DNA of 64,000 nt from Tabrizicola piscis (GCF_003940805.1 NZ_CP034328.1:1656001-1720000), one strand, 5' to 3'. Shown: positions 17,777-33,351, counted from the first letter of the stretch. The notes: generated by a model from the letters alone, not told the origin. Numbers and translations: made by a program.

Positions 17777-18766
17777 TTACAACTTCCGCTTCACATTGAT
17801 CGAAGGCACGTCACTGCTCGTGACAATCTTCGGGCGCTTCTCGCGATCCAACCACTTGTCGCAGAGCCTTACAATGCCGTCGTCGTTAAGAGAAGCATAG
17901 ACGAAACGCTCCGCTTGCGCCGCTCGAAGTCCGTTCATTTCGCGAGCCATTCGCTTCGGTATTTCTACGACCCGCTCCCTTTCTTCTCCCTGCCACGTCA
18001 GCTCAACGATTCGTGTTGGGGTGAGCGGGAAACTGACCCGTACTGTCTTGTTTGCGAAAGCGCCGTCCCCGTAGAACGGCCTGTGTGTTGCCGGATCAGA
18101 TACCCTCGTAACCGGACTATCCGACGTGATAAGGTGCTGGTCCTTGCTGCGCCCAACAACCCATTTCATATTCAAGAAGATGTTCGCGAGGTTCCCTATT
18201 CCACCCAGCATTGGCAGCCCCGCCGAGCGCAGGACACTTATCGAGAAATTGCTCGGGTCATTTAGAAAAGTGCGCATCTTTTCGCGCTCTTCTGGTGAAA
18301 TCACATCGCCCGTTGCTTCCTCGTACCGGTCGACAGACTGCTCATGAACTTCTTGGTCGGAGGCGATTAACTGGGCGGTATGATGTGCCAAGTGGGCCAT
18401 CATTTCTGCGCCTGCACCAACGACAGAAGGGGAGCGCAGATACTGTGCGGCTAGGAAGAGAGCTATGTGTTCACGCTCTTCTCCCTTGAATACCTTTCCC
18501 TCCGTTAGCTTATCCCATAGAGGAGCAGCGTTACCTTCGATTGCCCCCAAAAGCTTTTCAACCTCGTCGAACCTTTCACCGGTCCCACCAATTGGACTGT
18601 AGAAGTTTGTCTCTACGGCAGTAGCTTCTGGCTTGTCAGCACGCGGGTTGTTCCCGCTCGAGTACGTCCAAACGAGTCCGCCGGGGTCGCAGAACTTGTT
18701 CAGATAGAAGCGTGGAACAACATGCTGCTTCTTGGTCCTTGAAGTCATTTCGAGCACCACGTTCAT
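17777..18766 (-). CDS. DUF4238 domain-containing protein inserted between rplW and rplB
   Basis: The 329-aa protein has the DUF4238 opening TKKQHVVPRFYLNKFCDPGG (about residues 11-30), then an acidic helical body and LITSDSPVTRVSDPATHRPF near residue 220, also typical of the family. No function is established. No membrane segment or signal peptide is seen. Either the ATG at 18766 or that at 18748 could be the start; neither has a strong ribosome-binding site. Codon use is clearly less GC-rich than the ribosomal neighbours, which suggests acquisition by transfer. A terminator lies just upstream and no obvious promoter was found, so expression may depend on read-through. Confidence 0.85.
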   Translation of the reverse strand: MNVVLEMTSRTKKQHVVPRFYLNKFCDPGGLVWTYSSGNNPRADKPEATAVETNFYSPIGGTGERFDEVEKLLGAIEGNAAPLWDKLTEGKVFKGEEREHIALFLAAQYLRSPSVVGAGAEMMAHLAHHTAQLIASDQEVHEQSVDRYEEATGDVISPEEREKMRTFLNDPSNFSISVLRSAGLPMLGGIGNLANIFLNMKWVVGRSKDQHLITSDSPVTRVSDPATHRPFYGDGAFANKTVRVSFPLTPTRIVELTWQGEERERVVEIPKRMAREMNGLRAAQAERFVYASLNDDGIVRLCDKWLDREKRPKIVTSSDVPSINVKRKL

Positions 18767-18780
18767 CGATGAAGATCATT

Positions 18781-18816
18781 CAATGCAAAAAGCCCCCACC
18801 TTTCGGCAGGGGCTTT
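18781..18816 (-). terminator. Rho-independent terminator after rplW
   Basis: On the minus strand AAAGCCCCTGCC/GGTGGGGGCTTT (18789-18816, one mismatch) with a GAAA loop is followed by TTTGCATT. It lies about 36 nt after the rplW stop and would end the rpsJ-rplC-rplD-rplW transcript. Confidence 0.85.
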
Positions 18817-18823
18817 CGCAAAT

Positions 18824-18845
18824 GTAGGTCGGGCTTCAGCCCGAC
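18824..18845. repeat. REP-like GTAGG palindrome after rplW
   Basis: GTAGGTCGGGCTTCAGCCCG is followed by AC, a GTAG-headed palindrome of the CGGGCTTCAGCCCG subtype, also present at 22302-22351. It lies 6 nt beyond the rplW stop. Confidence 0.7.
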
Positions 18846-18851
18846 TCTCGC

Positions 18852-19172
18852 TCAAAGACCAGTCGTGACGTCGATCGTCTGACCATCTTCCAGCATGACA
18901 TAGGCCTTCTTCTTGTCCGAACGCTCGCCTGCGCGACCGCGGAACTTCTTGGCCTTGCCTTTGGTGATGGTGGTGTTCACGGCCTTCACCTTGACGCCAA
19001 AGATCGCCTCGACGGCTTCCTTGATCATCGGCTTGGTGCTGTCCATCGCGACCTGGAACACTACGGCACCAGCTTCCGAGGCCATGGTGGCCTTTTCGGT
19101 GATGACGGGCTTGCGGATCACGTCGTAATGCTCGGGCTTCACAGCCACGGCGCTTTTGGGTGCTTTGCTCAT
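18852..19172 (-). CDS. rplW: 50S ribosomal protein uL23
   Basis: The 106-aa protein has [19 protein letters not shown] and [20 protein letters not shown], typical of uL23 at the tunnel exit where SRP and trigger factor bind. It overlaps rplD by 4 nt. It is the last gene before a terminator and the DUF4238 insertion. Confidence 0.97.
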   Translation of the reverse strand: MSKAPKSAVAVKPEHYDVIRKPVITEKATMASEAGAVVFQVAMDSTKPMIKEAVEAIFGVKVKAVNTTITKGKAKKFRGRAGERSDKKKAYVMLEDGQTIDVTTGL

Positions 19173-19789
19173 TTCAGGCGAGCCTCCAGGGCTTCGAGAC
19201 CGGCCTTGGTGATGACCAGCGTATCGCGCTTGAGGATGTCATAGACGTTGGCGCCCATCGTCGGGAGCACGTCCATGCCGTCCAGATTGCGGGCCGCCAG
19301 CGCGAAGTTCGCGTCGACGGAAGCCCCGTCGATCACCAGAACGCGCTTCCAGCCCAGCTCCGACTTCATCTTGGCCAGCGTACCGGTCTTGGCATCGGCC
19401 AGCGTGGCCGCGTCAAGGATCACCAGCTCACCCGCCTTGGCCTTGGCCGACAGAGCGTGCCGCAGCCCAAGGGCGCGGAACTTCTTCGGCAGGTCATGGG
19501 CGTGGCTGCGCGGGGTCGGGCCCTTCACGACGCCACCGTGCCGGAAGATCGGCGCCTTCTTGGAACCGTGGCGTGCGCCGCCGGTGCCCTTCTGGCGATA
19601 GATCTTCTTGGTCGAGTACGAAACCTCGGCCCGGGTCAGCGTCGAATGGGTGCCGGCCTGGGATTTCGCCCGCTGCCAGCGCACCACGCGGTGCAGGATG
19701 TCGGCGCGCGGGTCGAGCCCGAACAGCGCCTCGTCCAGATCGATGGAACCGGCCTTGCCGCCATCGAGCTTGATCACATCGAGTTTCAT
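19169..19789 (-). CDS. rplD: 50S ribosomal protein uL4
   Basis: The 206-aa protein has [20 protein letters not shown] and [20 protein letters not shown], the uL4 RNA-binding loop. Its start overlaps rplC by 4 nt and its end overlaps rplW by 4 nt. In E. coli uL4 represses the S10 operon; no comparable leader was identified here. Confidence 0.98.
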   Translation of the reverse strand: MKLDVIKLDGGKAGSIDLDEALFGLDPRADILHRVVRWQRAKSQAGTHSTLTRAEVSYSTKKIYRQKGTGGARHGSKKAPIFRHGGVVKGPTPRSHAHDLPKKFRALGLRHALSAKAKAGELVILDAATLADAKTGTLAKMKSELGWKRVLVIDGASVDANFALAARNLDGMDVLPTMGANVYDILKRDTLVITKAGLEALEARLK

Positions 19790-20646
19790 GCTTCACCGCC
19801 TTCGGGCTTCGTCTCGCCCGCTTCATTTTCGGCTGCAGTGCCTTCTGCTGCCGAGGCTTCCAGCGCCGCCTGCTCGGCAGCCTGCGCTGCCAGCTTGGCT
19901 TCTTCCGCTGCTGCCGCTTCGGCTGCTGCCGCTGCTGCTGCCGCTTCAGCTGCTTCCGCTGCTGCCTTGGCAGCCGAACGCAACGCCGCAGGCAGAATCG
20001 CCATGGTCGGGAACGGCTTCTTCACCGCATCCTTGACCGTGACCCAGCCGCCCTTCGATCCGGGGACCGCGCCCTTGATCATGATCAGACCACGGTCGGC
20101 ATCGGTACGGATGACCTGCAGGTTCTGCGTGGTCGTGCGCACGGCACCCATGTGGCCAGCCATCTTCTTGCCCTTGAACACCTTGCCGGGGTCCTGGCAC
20201 TGGCCGGTCGAACCGTGCGAACGGTGCGAAACCGACACACCGTGCGACGCCCGAAGGCCGCCGAAGTTGTGCCGCTTCATGGCACCCTGAAAGCCTTTAC
20301 CGACCGACGTGCCGGCAACATCCACGAACTGACCGGCAAAGTAGTGGTCAGCGGTGATTTCTTCCCCAACGCCGATCATGCAGTCCGGGGTAACCCGGAA
20401 TTCTGCGATCTTGCGCTTGGGCGCCACGTTCGCACGGGCAAAGTGCCCACGCTGCGCAGCGGTGGTCCGTTTGGCCTTGGCCACACCAGCGCCAAGCTGG
20501 ACGGCGGTGTAGCCATCCTTGTCGGCAGTGCGTTGGGCGACGACCTGAAGGCTGTCCAGCTGCAGAACCGTCACCGGAACCTGCTTGCCATCTGCCAGGA
20601 ACAGCCGGGTCATGCCCAGCTTCTTTGCAATAACGCCAGAGCGCAT
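19786..20646 (-). CDS. rplC: 50S ribosomal protein uL3 with alanine-rich C-terminal tail
   Basis: The first 220 residues are ordinary uL3: [40 protein letters not shown] and [20 protein letters not shown]. They are followed by about 65 residues of mostly Ala and Glu, from GCT/GCC-rich repeats at 19900-19990, ending ETKPEGGEA. Total length is 286 aa against about 210 in E. coli. Extended tails are known in Rhodobacterales; the function is not. Confidence 0.97.
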   Translation of the reverse strand: MRSGVIAKKLGMTRLFLADGKQVPVTVLQLDSLQVVAQRTADKDGYTAVQLGAGVAKAKRTTAAQRGHFARANVAPKRKIAEFRVTPDCMIGVGEEITADHYFAGQFVDVAGTSVGKGFQGAMKRHNFGGLRASHGVSVSHRSHGSTGQCQDPGKVFKGKKMAGHMGAVRTTTQNLQVIRTDADRGLIMIKGAVPGSKGGWVTVKDAVKKPFPTMAILPAALRSAAKAAAEAAEAAAAAAAAEAAAAEEAKLAAQAAEQAALEASAAEGTAAENEAGETKPEGGEA

Positions 20647-20658
20647 CTTGATGCCCCC

Positions 20659-20967
20659 TTACACTTTGATTTCGACGTCGACGCCGGCGGCAAGGTCGAG
20701 CTTCATGAGCGCGTCCACGGTCTGCGGGGTCGGGTCTACGATGTCGAGAAGGCGCTTGTGCGTCCGGATTTCCCACTGGTCGCGCGACTTCTTGTCGATG
20801 TGCGGACCACGGAGAACCGTGAACTTCTCAATCTTGTTCGGCAGCGGGATCGGGCCGCGCACTTGCGCGCCGGTCCGCTTGGCGGTGTTCACGATTTCCT
20901 GGGTGCTGGCGTCCAGCACGCGGTAATCGAAGGCCTTGAGCCGGATGCGGATGGTCTGACCTTGCAT
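20659..20967 (-). CDS. rpsJ: 30S ribosomal protein uS10
   Basis: The 102-aa protein has [40 protein letters not shown] and [14 protein letters not shown]. It also serves as NusE in antitermination. It lies 128 nt downstream of tuf, with a REP-like hairpin between, so str and S10 operons are contiguous. Confidence 0.98.
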   Translation of the reverse strand: MQGQTIRIRLKAFDYRVLDASTQEIVNTAKRTGAQVRGPIPLPNKIEKFTVLRGPHIDKKSRDQWEIRTHKRLLDIVDPTPQTVDALMKLDLAAGVDVEIKV

Positions 20968-21053
20968 CGGTTTTTTCCTTTTAGAACATAGGCGCCGGCG
21001 CGGATCGCCGACCCAAGAGGTTCTGTTTCGTTGGTCGTCTGGTAGAGGTCGAA

Positions 21054-21076
21054 GGGCGGGCTTCTACAGCCCGCCC
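21054..21076. repeat. GGGCGGGCT palindrome after the first tuf copy
   Basis: GGGCGGGCT-TCTAC-AGCCCGCCC is a perfect 9-bp stem 20 nt past the tuf stop. It resembles the CGGGCTTCAGCCCG repeats and could also act as a weak terminator, though no T-run follows. Confidence 0.5.
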
Positions 21077-21095
21077 CGCGTTAGTGCAACCGCCT

Positions 21096-22271
21096 TTAGG
21101 CGATGATTTTCGACACGACGCCGGCGCCGACGGTGCGGCCGCCTTCGCGGATGGCGAAGCGCAGTTTTTCTTCCATCGCGATCGGGGCGATCAGCTCGAC
21201 CACGAACTTCAGGTTGTCGCCCGGCATCACCATTTCAGTGCCTTCCGGCAGCTGCACGGTCCCGGTCACGTCCGTGGTGCGGAAGTAGAACTGCGGACGG
21301 TAGTTCGCGAAGAACGGCGTGTGGCGGCCGCCTTCTTCCTTGGTCAGGATGTAGGCCTCAGCCTCGAACTTGGTGTGCGGGTTCACCGACTTCGGCTTGC
21401 AGAGAACCTGGCCACGCTCCACGCCCTCACGGTCGATGCCGCGCAGCAGGATGCCGACGTTGTCGCCAGCTTCCCCACGGTCGAGGAGCTTGCGGAACAT
21501 TTCCACACCGGTGCAGACCGACTTCTTGGTGTCGCGGATGCCGACGATTTCGATTTCGTCGCCAACGTTGATCACGCCACGCTCGATACGCCCCGTGACA
21601 ACCGTGCCGCGGCCCGAGATCGAGAACACGTCTTCGATCGGCATCAGGAACGGCTGGTCGATCGCCCGCGCCGGGGTCGGGATGTAGCTGTCAACCGCCG
21701 CCATCAGCGCGCGGATCGAGTCTTCACCGATGTCCTTGCGCTCACCGATCATGGCCTGGTGGGCCGAACCCTTGATGATCGGAATGTCATCGCCCGGGTA
21801 TTCGTAGCTGGAGAACAGCTCACGGATTTCCATTTCCACGAGTTCGATCAGTTCCTCGTCGTCGACGAGGTCGATCTTGTTCATGTAGCAGACCATGTAC
21901 GGAATGCCGACCTGACGGCCAAGCAGGATGTGCTCGCGCGTTTGCGGCATCGGGCCGTCCGAGGCGGCGCAGACCAGGATCGCGCCGTCCATCTGGGCGG
22001 CACCGGTGATCATGTTCTTCACATAGTCGGCGTGGCCGGGGCAGTCGACGTGGGCGTAGTGACGGTTCTCGGTCTCATATTCCACGTGGGCGGTCGAGAT
22101 CGTGATCCCGCGAGCCCGCTCTTCCGGCGCGCCGTCGATCTGGTCATAGGCGCGGAATTCGCCGAAATACTTCGTGATCGCCGCCGTCAGCGTCGTCTTG
22201 CCGTGGTCAACGTGGCCGATCGTGCCAATGTTGACGTGCGGTTTGTTCCGTTCAAACTTTGCCTTGCCCAT
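21096..22271 (-). CDS. tuf: Elongation factor Tu, copy 1
   Basis: The 391-aa GTPase delivers aminoacyl-tRNA. It has the P-loop [34 protein letters not shown] and [10 protein letters not shown]. The start is the ATG at 22271 ([16 protein letters not shown]). It is the str-operon copy, downstream of fusA. Comparing by eye with the copy at 42025-43200, only two synonymous differences were found (22128 and 22131), so the proteins are identical. Confidence 0.98.
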   Translation of the reverse strand: MGKAKFERNKPHVNIGTIGHVDHGKTTLTAAITKYFGEFRAYDQIDGAPEERARGITISTAHVEYETENRHYAHVDCPGHADYVKNMITGAAQMDGAILVCAASDGPMPQTREHILLGRQVGIPYMVCYMNKIDLVDDEELIELVEMEIRELFSSYEYPGDDIPIIKGSAHQAMIGERKDIGEDSIRALMAAVDSYIPTPARAIDQPFLMPIEDVFSISGRGTVVTGRIERGVINVGDEIEIVGIRDTKKSVCTGVEMFRKLLDRGEAGDNVGILLRGIDREGVERGQVLCKPKSVNPHTKFEAEAYILTKEEGGRHTPFFANYRPQFYFRTTDVTGTVQLPEGTEMVMPGDNLKFVVELIAPIAMEEKLRFAIREGGRTVGAGVVSKIIA

Positions 22272-22301
22272 CAGGGTCACTCCTCATTCGATTTTCGGGG
22301 C

Positions 22302-22351
22302 GCCGGGCTGAAGCCCGGCCTACAGGGTGGTAGGGCGGGCTTCAGCCCGCC
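22302..22351. repeat. Paired REP-like palindromes between fusA and tuf
   Basis: GCCGGGCTGAAGCCCGGC with CTAC at 22302-22323 faces GTAGGGCGGGCTTCAGCCCG at 22330-22351, an inverted pair 6 nt apart. This matches the paired layout at 3384-3440, though with a different palindrome core. Confidence 0.75.
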
Positions 22352-22357
22352 GCACCG

Positions 22358-24481
<2,124 letters not shown>

Positions 24482-24490
24482 GATGCCCTC

Positions 24491-24961
24491 TTACCAGCGG
24501 TAATGGCTGAACGCTTTGTTCGCGTCGGCCATCTTGTGGGTGTCTTCGCGCTTCTTCACGGCGGTGCCGCGGTTCTGCACGGCGTCGGACAGTTCGGCAG
24601 CCAGACGCTCTTCCATGGTGTTCTCGTTGCGCTTGCGGGCAGCGATGATCAGCCAGCGGATCGCCAGCGCCTCACGGCGCTCGGTGCGGACTTCGACGGG
24701 GACCTGATAGGTCGCACCGCCAACGCGGCGTGAGCGGACCTCGACCGACGGCTTCACGTTGTCGAGCGCTTCGTGGAACGCCTCGACAGCGGGACGCTTC
24801 AGACGGGTCTGAACCCGCTCAAGCGCGCCATAGACGATACTTTCGGCGACGGACTTCTTGCCGTCCAGCATCAGGTTGTTCATGAACTTGGTGACCACCC
24901 GGTCGCCAAACTTGGCATCGGGCAGGATTTCGCGCTTTTCGGCGGCGTGACGACGGGACAT
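24491..24961 (-). CDS. rpsG: 30S ribosomal protein uS7
   Basis: The 156-aa protein begins [20 protein letters not shown] and has [20 protein letters not shown] and [20 protein letters not shown]. In E. coli it represses the str operon. Gaps are 11 nt to rpsL and 9 nt to fusA. Confidence 0.98.
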   Translation of the reverse strand: MSRRHAAEKREILPDAKFGDRVVTKFMNNLMLDGKKSVAESIVYGALERVQTRLKRPAVEAFHEALDNVKPSVEVRSRRVGGATYQVPVEVRTERREALAIRWLIIAARKRNENTMEERLAAELSDAVQNRGTAVKKREDTHKMADANKAFSHYRW

Positions 24962-24972
24962 GCTCTATCTCC

Positions 24973-25344
24973 TCACTTCGGACGCTTGGCGCCGTATTTC
25001 GAACGACGCTGACGACGCTCTTTCACGCCCTGGGTATCCAGAACGCCGCGGAGGATGTGGTAACGCACACCCGGAAGGTCTTTCACCCGGCCGCCACGGA
25101 TCAGGACGACAGAGTGTTCCTGAAGGTTGTGCTTTTCGCCGGGGATGTAGCTGATCACCTCAAAACCATTGGTCAGGCGCACCTTGGCGACTTTCCGCAT
25201 GGCCGAGTTCGGCTTCTTCGGGGTGGTGGTATAGACGCGGGTGCAAACCCCACGCTTTTGCGGGCAGGATTCCAGGTGCTGGGACTTGGACTTCCGTGGC
25301 GCTGCTTCCCGGGGCTTCCGGATCAGCTGTTGAATCGTCGGCAT
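24973..25344 (-). CDS. rpsL: 30S ribosomal protein uS12
   Basis: The 123-aa protein has [20 protein letters not shown] and the decoding loop [20 protein letters not shown], with streptomycin-sensitive-type lysines at the usual positions (PKKPNS and [11 protein letters not shown] regions). It is the first gene of the str operon. Confidence 0.98.
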   Translation of the reverse strand: MPTIQQLIRKPREAAPRKSKSQHLESCPQKRGVCTRVYTTTPKKPNSAMRKVAKVRLTNGFEVISYIPGEKHNLQEHSVVLIRGGRVKDLPGVRYHILRGVLDTQGVKERRQRRSKYGAKRPK

Positions 25345-25561
25345 TCACGTTCCTCGTTTCGATACTCGCCCCCTTAGCCGTAAGGGGCGCCGCTTCTCGA
25401 CCGTGCCTTGCGCGAATCGCAAAACACGAACACCGCACCCACCCCCTATCCGGGGATGCCGCGGTGGACTTCCAGAGGATCGGGGCGTCAAGCCCGGATC
25501 ATGACCACTTCAAGCGCTCTGACCCCTGCCCCGATTTTGACCGGTAGCTTGGGTTGCGGCG

Positions 25562-25590
25562 CGTATAGGGGGAATCACCGAGGGTGTCAA
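25562..25590 (-). promoter_or_regulatory. Strong sigma-70 promoter of the str operon
   Basis: On the minus strand TTGACA (consensus -35, 25585-25590) is 17 nt from TATACG (-10, 25562-25567). The leader to rpsL is about 210 nt. The 412-nt gap between rpsL and the VPEID-CTERM gene (25345-25756) otherwise shows no gene; the plus-strand promoter for the latter was not identified. Confidence 0.8.
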
Positions 25591-25756
25591 CACGGGCCCC
25601 AGAGGTCGCCCCAAGGTCGCCCGGAACGCCCTTGGCGCGAGGGTTGCCACACCCACTCCACCTCTAGATGAAAAACTGAATATGTCCTGATTGTGGCTTC
25701 CGCGACAGGCCGATTCCGTTTATCTTCAGTTAATGTGTTGGTTCCAGAGGGATGTC

Positions 25757-25957
25757 ATGAACAAGATTTTTGCTAGCCTAACCACGTCCGGCCTGCTCCT
25801 TGCGGTCACTGCGCTGCCGGCTCTGGCGCAACGGCCTCGCTTCAATGGCAACCGCCATTCCGTGCCCGAGATTGATGCGTCTGCCGGCCTGCTGGCAATC
25901 GCAGCAGTTCTGGCGATCATGGCTTTTGTCTGGGAACGCAACCGCCGCGCTGCCTAA
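25757..25957 (+). CDS. VPEID-CTERM sorting domain protein, 66 aa
   Basis: A signal peptide (residues 1-24, MNKIFASLTTSGLLLAVTAL ending ALA) is followed by a short stretch QRPRFNGNRHS. The C-terminal sorting signal comes next: VPEID at 36-40, a hydrophobic helix at about 44-59 and a basic end ERNRR. This is the tripartite VPEID-CTERM signal recognised by exosortase E, whose gene lies convergently 57 nt away. The ATG at 25757 has GAGGGAT upstream; an upstream TTG-type extension was not used. If both ends are processed, only about 12-16 residues remain. The role of the mature peptide is unknown. Confidence 0.9.
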   Translation: MNKIFASLTTSGLLLAVTALPALAQRPRFNGNRHSVPEIDASAGLLAIAAVLAIMAFVWERNRRAA

Positions 25958-25986
25958 GCGACGACGCACTGCCAATCGACAGTTCA

Positions 25987-26014
25987 GGGCCCCCAAGTGG
26001 GGCCCTTGCCTTTT
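25987..26014 (+). terminator. Terminator after the VPEID-CTERM gene
   Basis: GGGCCCC/GGGGCCC with a 5-nt loop is followed on the plus strand by TTGCCTTTT. It reaches the last codon of the convergent exosortase gene. Confidence 0.8.
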
Positions 26015-27618
26015 CAGATCAGGCTCCAGTCTCCGCGCCACGCGGCAACCGCAGCCACAACGCCATTGGCCACGGCATGCGACCAGATCGCATCAGACAC
26101 GCGGCCCCGGCGCAGCATGACCGCGGCAAACACCAGACCTGCCAGACCGGCCTCGAACCAGCGGCCATGCAGAAGTGCAAAGGCCGCGCTCGACAGGACA
26201 ACGGCCCCGGCGCGCCGCCACAGCTGTGGCCCATCCAACCGCGCCAGCAGATAGCCGCGGAAAAACATCTCTTCGACGATGGGCACCAGAACGACTGTGC
26301 CGATGATCCGGGTCACGGCCCAAAGCGCAAGCGCCCAGACCGGCAGAGCGAACAGGCTTTCGGTCAAAAGATCATCTGCCGCCGGCGCAGCAAGCACCCA
26401 GCCGATACCAACGACCGCGCCGGAGGCCAGTGCCACCGCATCCGGCTGCCATTCAAAGCGGCGGAACACCGGCAGGAAGAACAGGACCGCAAAGCCAAGA
26501 ACAAAGGTGTTGACCGGCATCCCCAACCCGGGGTGCAGGAACAGGGCCGCAATCAGCGTGCTTGTCACCATGAACAGCGCAAAAGGCAGCAGCTGGGCAG
26601 CAATGATGTCGCTGCGCAATGGCTGCGCGACGACCGGGCGCGTCCCCTCGCGGTGCAGCCAGGTGACCTTCTGTGCCAACGCCATCAGCCCGAAGGCAAG
26701 GCAGGTGAACATCAGCCAGCCAGCGTAGGAATGAAAACCGTTCACCGCTATTTCGGGCGAGATCCGGGCTCCGATCAGGATCAGCAGCGCGATGCGCAGG
26801 ATGTTCAAGATCCAGCTCATGAGCAGCGCAATTGGCAACATCACCAACAGGAACCGCTTCATCCGAACGTCCTGCCGGAAGATGAAGGCATAGATTGCCA
26901 CGAAGACCGTCACGAGGGCGAACCCCTCAACCCCGGAACATTGCGGTGCAATGCTGACGTAGAAATCGTCGATGCCGATGACATATTCGATGGCTTCGGA
27001 ATCCACATTGGCGCTGAACAGACGAAGCGTGGTCTCAACCGCAGAAAAGGTCAGGGCCGTCAGGGCTTGCCAGTCCCAGATTGGACGGATGCTCAGCACA
27101 AGGTCGGGCACCAGTGCCGCAAGCAGCAGGATTGGCACGGTGCTGTGACGCCGGGTCCACAGCACCCTTCCCCATGCGTCCATGGGGGCAAGCCACAAAA
27201 GCCCCCCCGCAATTGACAGAACGGCGCCTGCCGCCCAAGGCAAGAATGCCTGCGAGAAATGCGCGGACAGGTCCTGCCCCCAGAAAACTACCAGCGGGGT
27301 GGCCATCAAGAGGACACCCAGGAAATGGACAGCGCGGGCTGCGCTGTTGCGATGTGTTCGGGTGCTTTGCAGGAATTCAGCAAAAGTCTCTGGCCATGCC
27401 CGGATCAGCAGGGCCGCAACCCCAAGCACGACCAGCGCCCGCAGCACCATGCCCCGAAGGAAGTTGCAGGCACCCATCGCGTCGGTATGCTCACAGACGA
27501 TATCAGCCAGGAATTGATAGGCCAGAGAGATCGCCACCAGTTCCAGCACGAAGATGGCCAGCAAGATCCCTGCCCGACCAAGCCATACGGACGAGATCCT
27601 TGCTGCATCAACTGTCAT
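26014..27618 (-). CDS. xrtE: Exosortase E / CPBP-type intramembrane protease fusion, VPEID-CTERM system
   Basis: This 534-aa polytopic membrane protein has two enzymes in one chain. The N-terminal half is an exosortase with catalytic Cys227 (APQCSGVEGF), Arg275 (LNILRIALLI) and His296 (GFHSYAGW). The C-terminal half is a CPBP/CAAX-protease-like domain, with Glu449-Glu450 (VEEMFFRGYLLARL), His484 (LLHGRW) and His514/Asn518 (SHAVAN). The architecture matches TIGR04162, and the cognate small VPEID-CTERM substrate is encoded tail to tail. No polysaccharide-export genes, the usual companions of exosortases, are nearby. Cys, Arg and His are all intact, so activity is expected. Confidence 0.93.
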   Translation of the reverse strand: MTVDAARISSVWLGRAGILLAIFVLELVAISLAYQFLADIVCEHTDAMGACNFLRGMVLRALVVLGVAALLIRAWPETFAEFLQSTRTHRNSAARAVHFLGVLLMATPLVVFWGQDLSAHFSQAFLPWAAGAVLSIAGGLLWLAPMDAWGRVLWTRRHSTVPILLLAALVPDLVLSIRPIWDWQALTALTFSAVETTLRLFSANVDSEAIEYVIGIDDFYVSIAPQCSGVEGFALVTVFVAIYAFIFRQDVRMKRFLLVMLPIALLMSWILNILRIALLILIGARISPEIAVNGFHSYAGWLMFTCLAFGLMALAQKVTWLHREGTRPVVAQPLRSDIIAAQLLPFALFMVTSTLIAALFLHPGLGMPVNTFVLGFAVLFFLPVFRRFEWQPDAVALASGAVVGIGWVLAAPAADDLLTESLFALPVWALALWAVTRIIGTVVLVPIVEEMFFRGYLLARLDGPQLWRRAGAVVLSSAAFALLHGRWFEAGLAGLVFAAVMLRRGRVSDAIWSHAVANGVVAAVAAWRGDWSLI

Positions 27619-27696
27619 TCTTGCTCCAAGGTTTTTTCACATCGCGATCCGTTACAGATCGGCAATTCTGCAGACAAGTGCGCGCGTGACAAGCCC

Positions 27697-28578
27697 TTAG
27701 GTCTTGGCCAGCAAACGGATCTTGCGCTCACGCCAGAGGGTGAAAAGCCCCGCCCCCACGACGATCGCCGCGCCCAGAAGGGTCCAGCCATCGGGCAGGT
27801 CGCCAAAGACCAGCAGGCCAAGCGCGATGGCCCACAGCAGTGAGGTATAGCGGAAGGGGGCCACAAGGCCGATGTCGCCGCTGCGCATGGCCATGACTGA
27901 TGTAAGGTAGCCCACGATCAGGAACAGGCCGGCGCCAAGGACCTTCAGGGCCTCACCTCCGGAAAGCGGTTGCAGCCCCTGCACCCCGGCCCCGATCCAG
28001 CCCATCGACGTGACGGCCACCGCCGCCCCAAGCGCCACGAGCGCAGAGGGCACTTGGCCCTGCAAGGGCCGTACCGAAAGGTCACGCACCACGACGCAGA
28101 GGACCGAGGCCACGCCGAGGAGTGCCCAGCGGTCGAAGCCCTCGGTTCCCGGCCGGATGATGATGAGGACCCCGATCAGACCCACCAGAATGGCGGTCAT
28201 CCGCCGCCAGCCGATCCGGTCGCCATAGACCAGCGCCGCGCCGAGGGTGATGGCCAGCGGCATCGCCTGGAGGATGGCCGAGAGGTTGGCCAGCGGCATG
28301 CGCAGGAGGGCCTCCAGAAACAGGACCGTCGCGGCCACGTCGGCGAGCGAGCGCAGCAGGATCAGCCAGCCATCCTGCCGGTTCAGCCGCACCCGAAACG
28401 CCCCGGTCGCCAGCACCAGAAGGCCAAGGCCGACCACGGCGATCAGCCCGCGCAGGCCGATGGTCTGGTAGAGCGGCAGAGTCAGGGTCACCGACTTCAT
28501 GAAGGCGTCGTTGATCGTGAAGGCCGCCATCGAGGCACACATCAAGAGGATGCCACGCAGGTTGTCGGTGAGGGGCAA
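27697..28578 (-). CDS. EamA family (DMT superfamily) transporter
   Basis: The roughly 293-aa protein has ten hydrophobic segments in two EamA repeats. Landmarks are AFTINDAFMKSVTLTLPLYQ and RMPLANLSAILQAMPLAITL in the first half and SGDIGLVAPFRYTSLLWAIA in the second. Members export amino acids, nucleosides or similar small metabolites; the substrate here is not predictable. The TTG at 28578 follows AAGGAAGG with suitable spacing. A GTG at 28602 adds eight residues and is the alternative. It ends 78 nt upstream of the exosortase start, same strand. Confidence 0.85.
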   Translation of the reverse strand: MPLTDNLRGILLMCASMAAFTINDAFMKSVTLTLPLYQTIGLRGLIAVVGLGLLVLATGAFRVRLNRQDGWLILLRSLADVAATVLFLEALLRMPLANLSAILQAMPLAITLGAALVYGDRIGWRRMTAILVGLIGVLIIIRPGTEGFDRWALLGVASVLCVVVRDLSVRPLQGQVPSALVALGAAVAVTSMGWIGAGVQGLQPLSGGEALKVLGAGLFLIVGYLTSVMAMRSGDIGLVAPFRYTSLLWAIALGLLVFGDLPDGWTLLGAAIVVGAGLFTLWRERKIRLLAKT

Positions 28579-28752
28579 GATTGGGGTCCTTCCTTGTTCC
28601 ACCTGCCTAGCAGGCGGAATTGGGAAGGGGAAGTGTCCCTTGCCGGGACAGGGACCGTGGTCAGGAAAATCAATGCTTTAGCGAGGTGGACTAAGACCTT
28701 GTTCAGATATGGGCACCAGAGGCGCGCGTCTGTCCCGGGGTACGACGGGAGC

Positions 28753-28795
28753 GCATCCGGGGTGATCTGGGGTGCATCCGGGGGCGATCTGGGGT
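28753..28795. repeat. 21/22-bp tandem duplication in the EamA-rpoC gap
   Basis: GCATCCGGGGTGATCTGGGG plus T at 28753-28773 is repeated with one insertion and one change at 28774-28795. The surrounding gap, 28579-29071 (493 nt), otherwise holds the rpoC terminator and a GGGGGCG/CGCCCCC hairpin near 28883-28898. I see no gene in it. Confidence 0.6.
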
Positions 28796-29006
28796 CGCGG
28801 TTGTCAGATTGAGCGCTTTCAGCGCGAAGACCTTTCATCTCGCCTCTGCGCGCAAGCGCGCAACCGGCTTGGGCGATGGGGGCGTTCCGCCCCCAAACCC
28901 CCTGAGAGCATTTGGCAAAGAGCAACTGGTAGCGGCGGAGGGTGGTCCGGCACCACCGGCGCTGCGCGCGTTCGAAGCCTCGGGAAAGGGGCCTTCGATT
29001 GGGCAC

Positions 29007-29043
29007 AAAAGGAAACCCCCGCCAGCCTTTCGGCTGGCGGGGG
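29007..29043 (-). terminator. Rho-independent terminator of the rpoBC operon
   Basis: A perfect 12-bp stem CCCCCGCCAGCC/GGCTGGCGGGGG with a GAAA loop is followed on the minus strand by TTTCCTTTT. It begins 29 nt past the rpoC stop. Confidence 0.92.
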
Positions 29044-29071
29044 CAGATGGTTTTGTCCGCGGAGGATCAGA

Positions 29072-33316
<4,245 letters not shown>

Positions 33317-33351
33317 ATCCTTGAAAGGGGGCGGCGGTCAGAAGTGGGCGG

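Noticed and set aside
28542-29006. 154-codon minus-strand frame between rpoC and EamA
   Set aside because: No recognisable motif, no ribosome-binding site, and it overlaps the EamA start and the tandem repeat.
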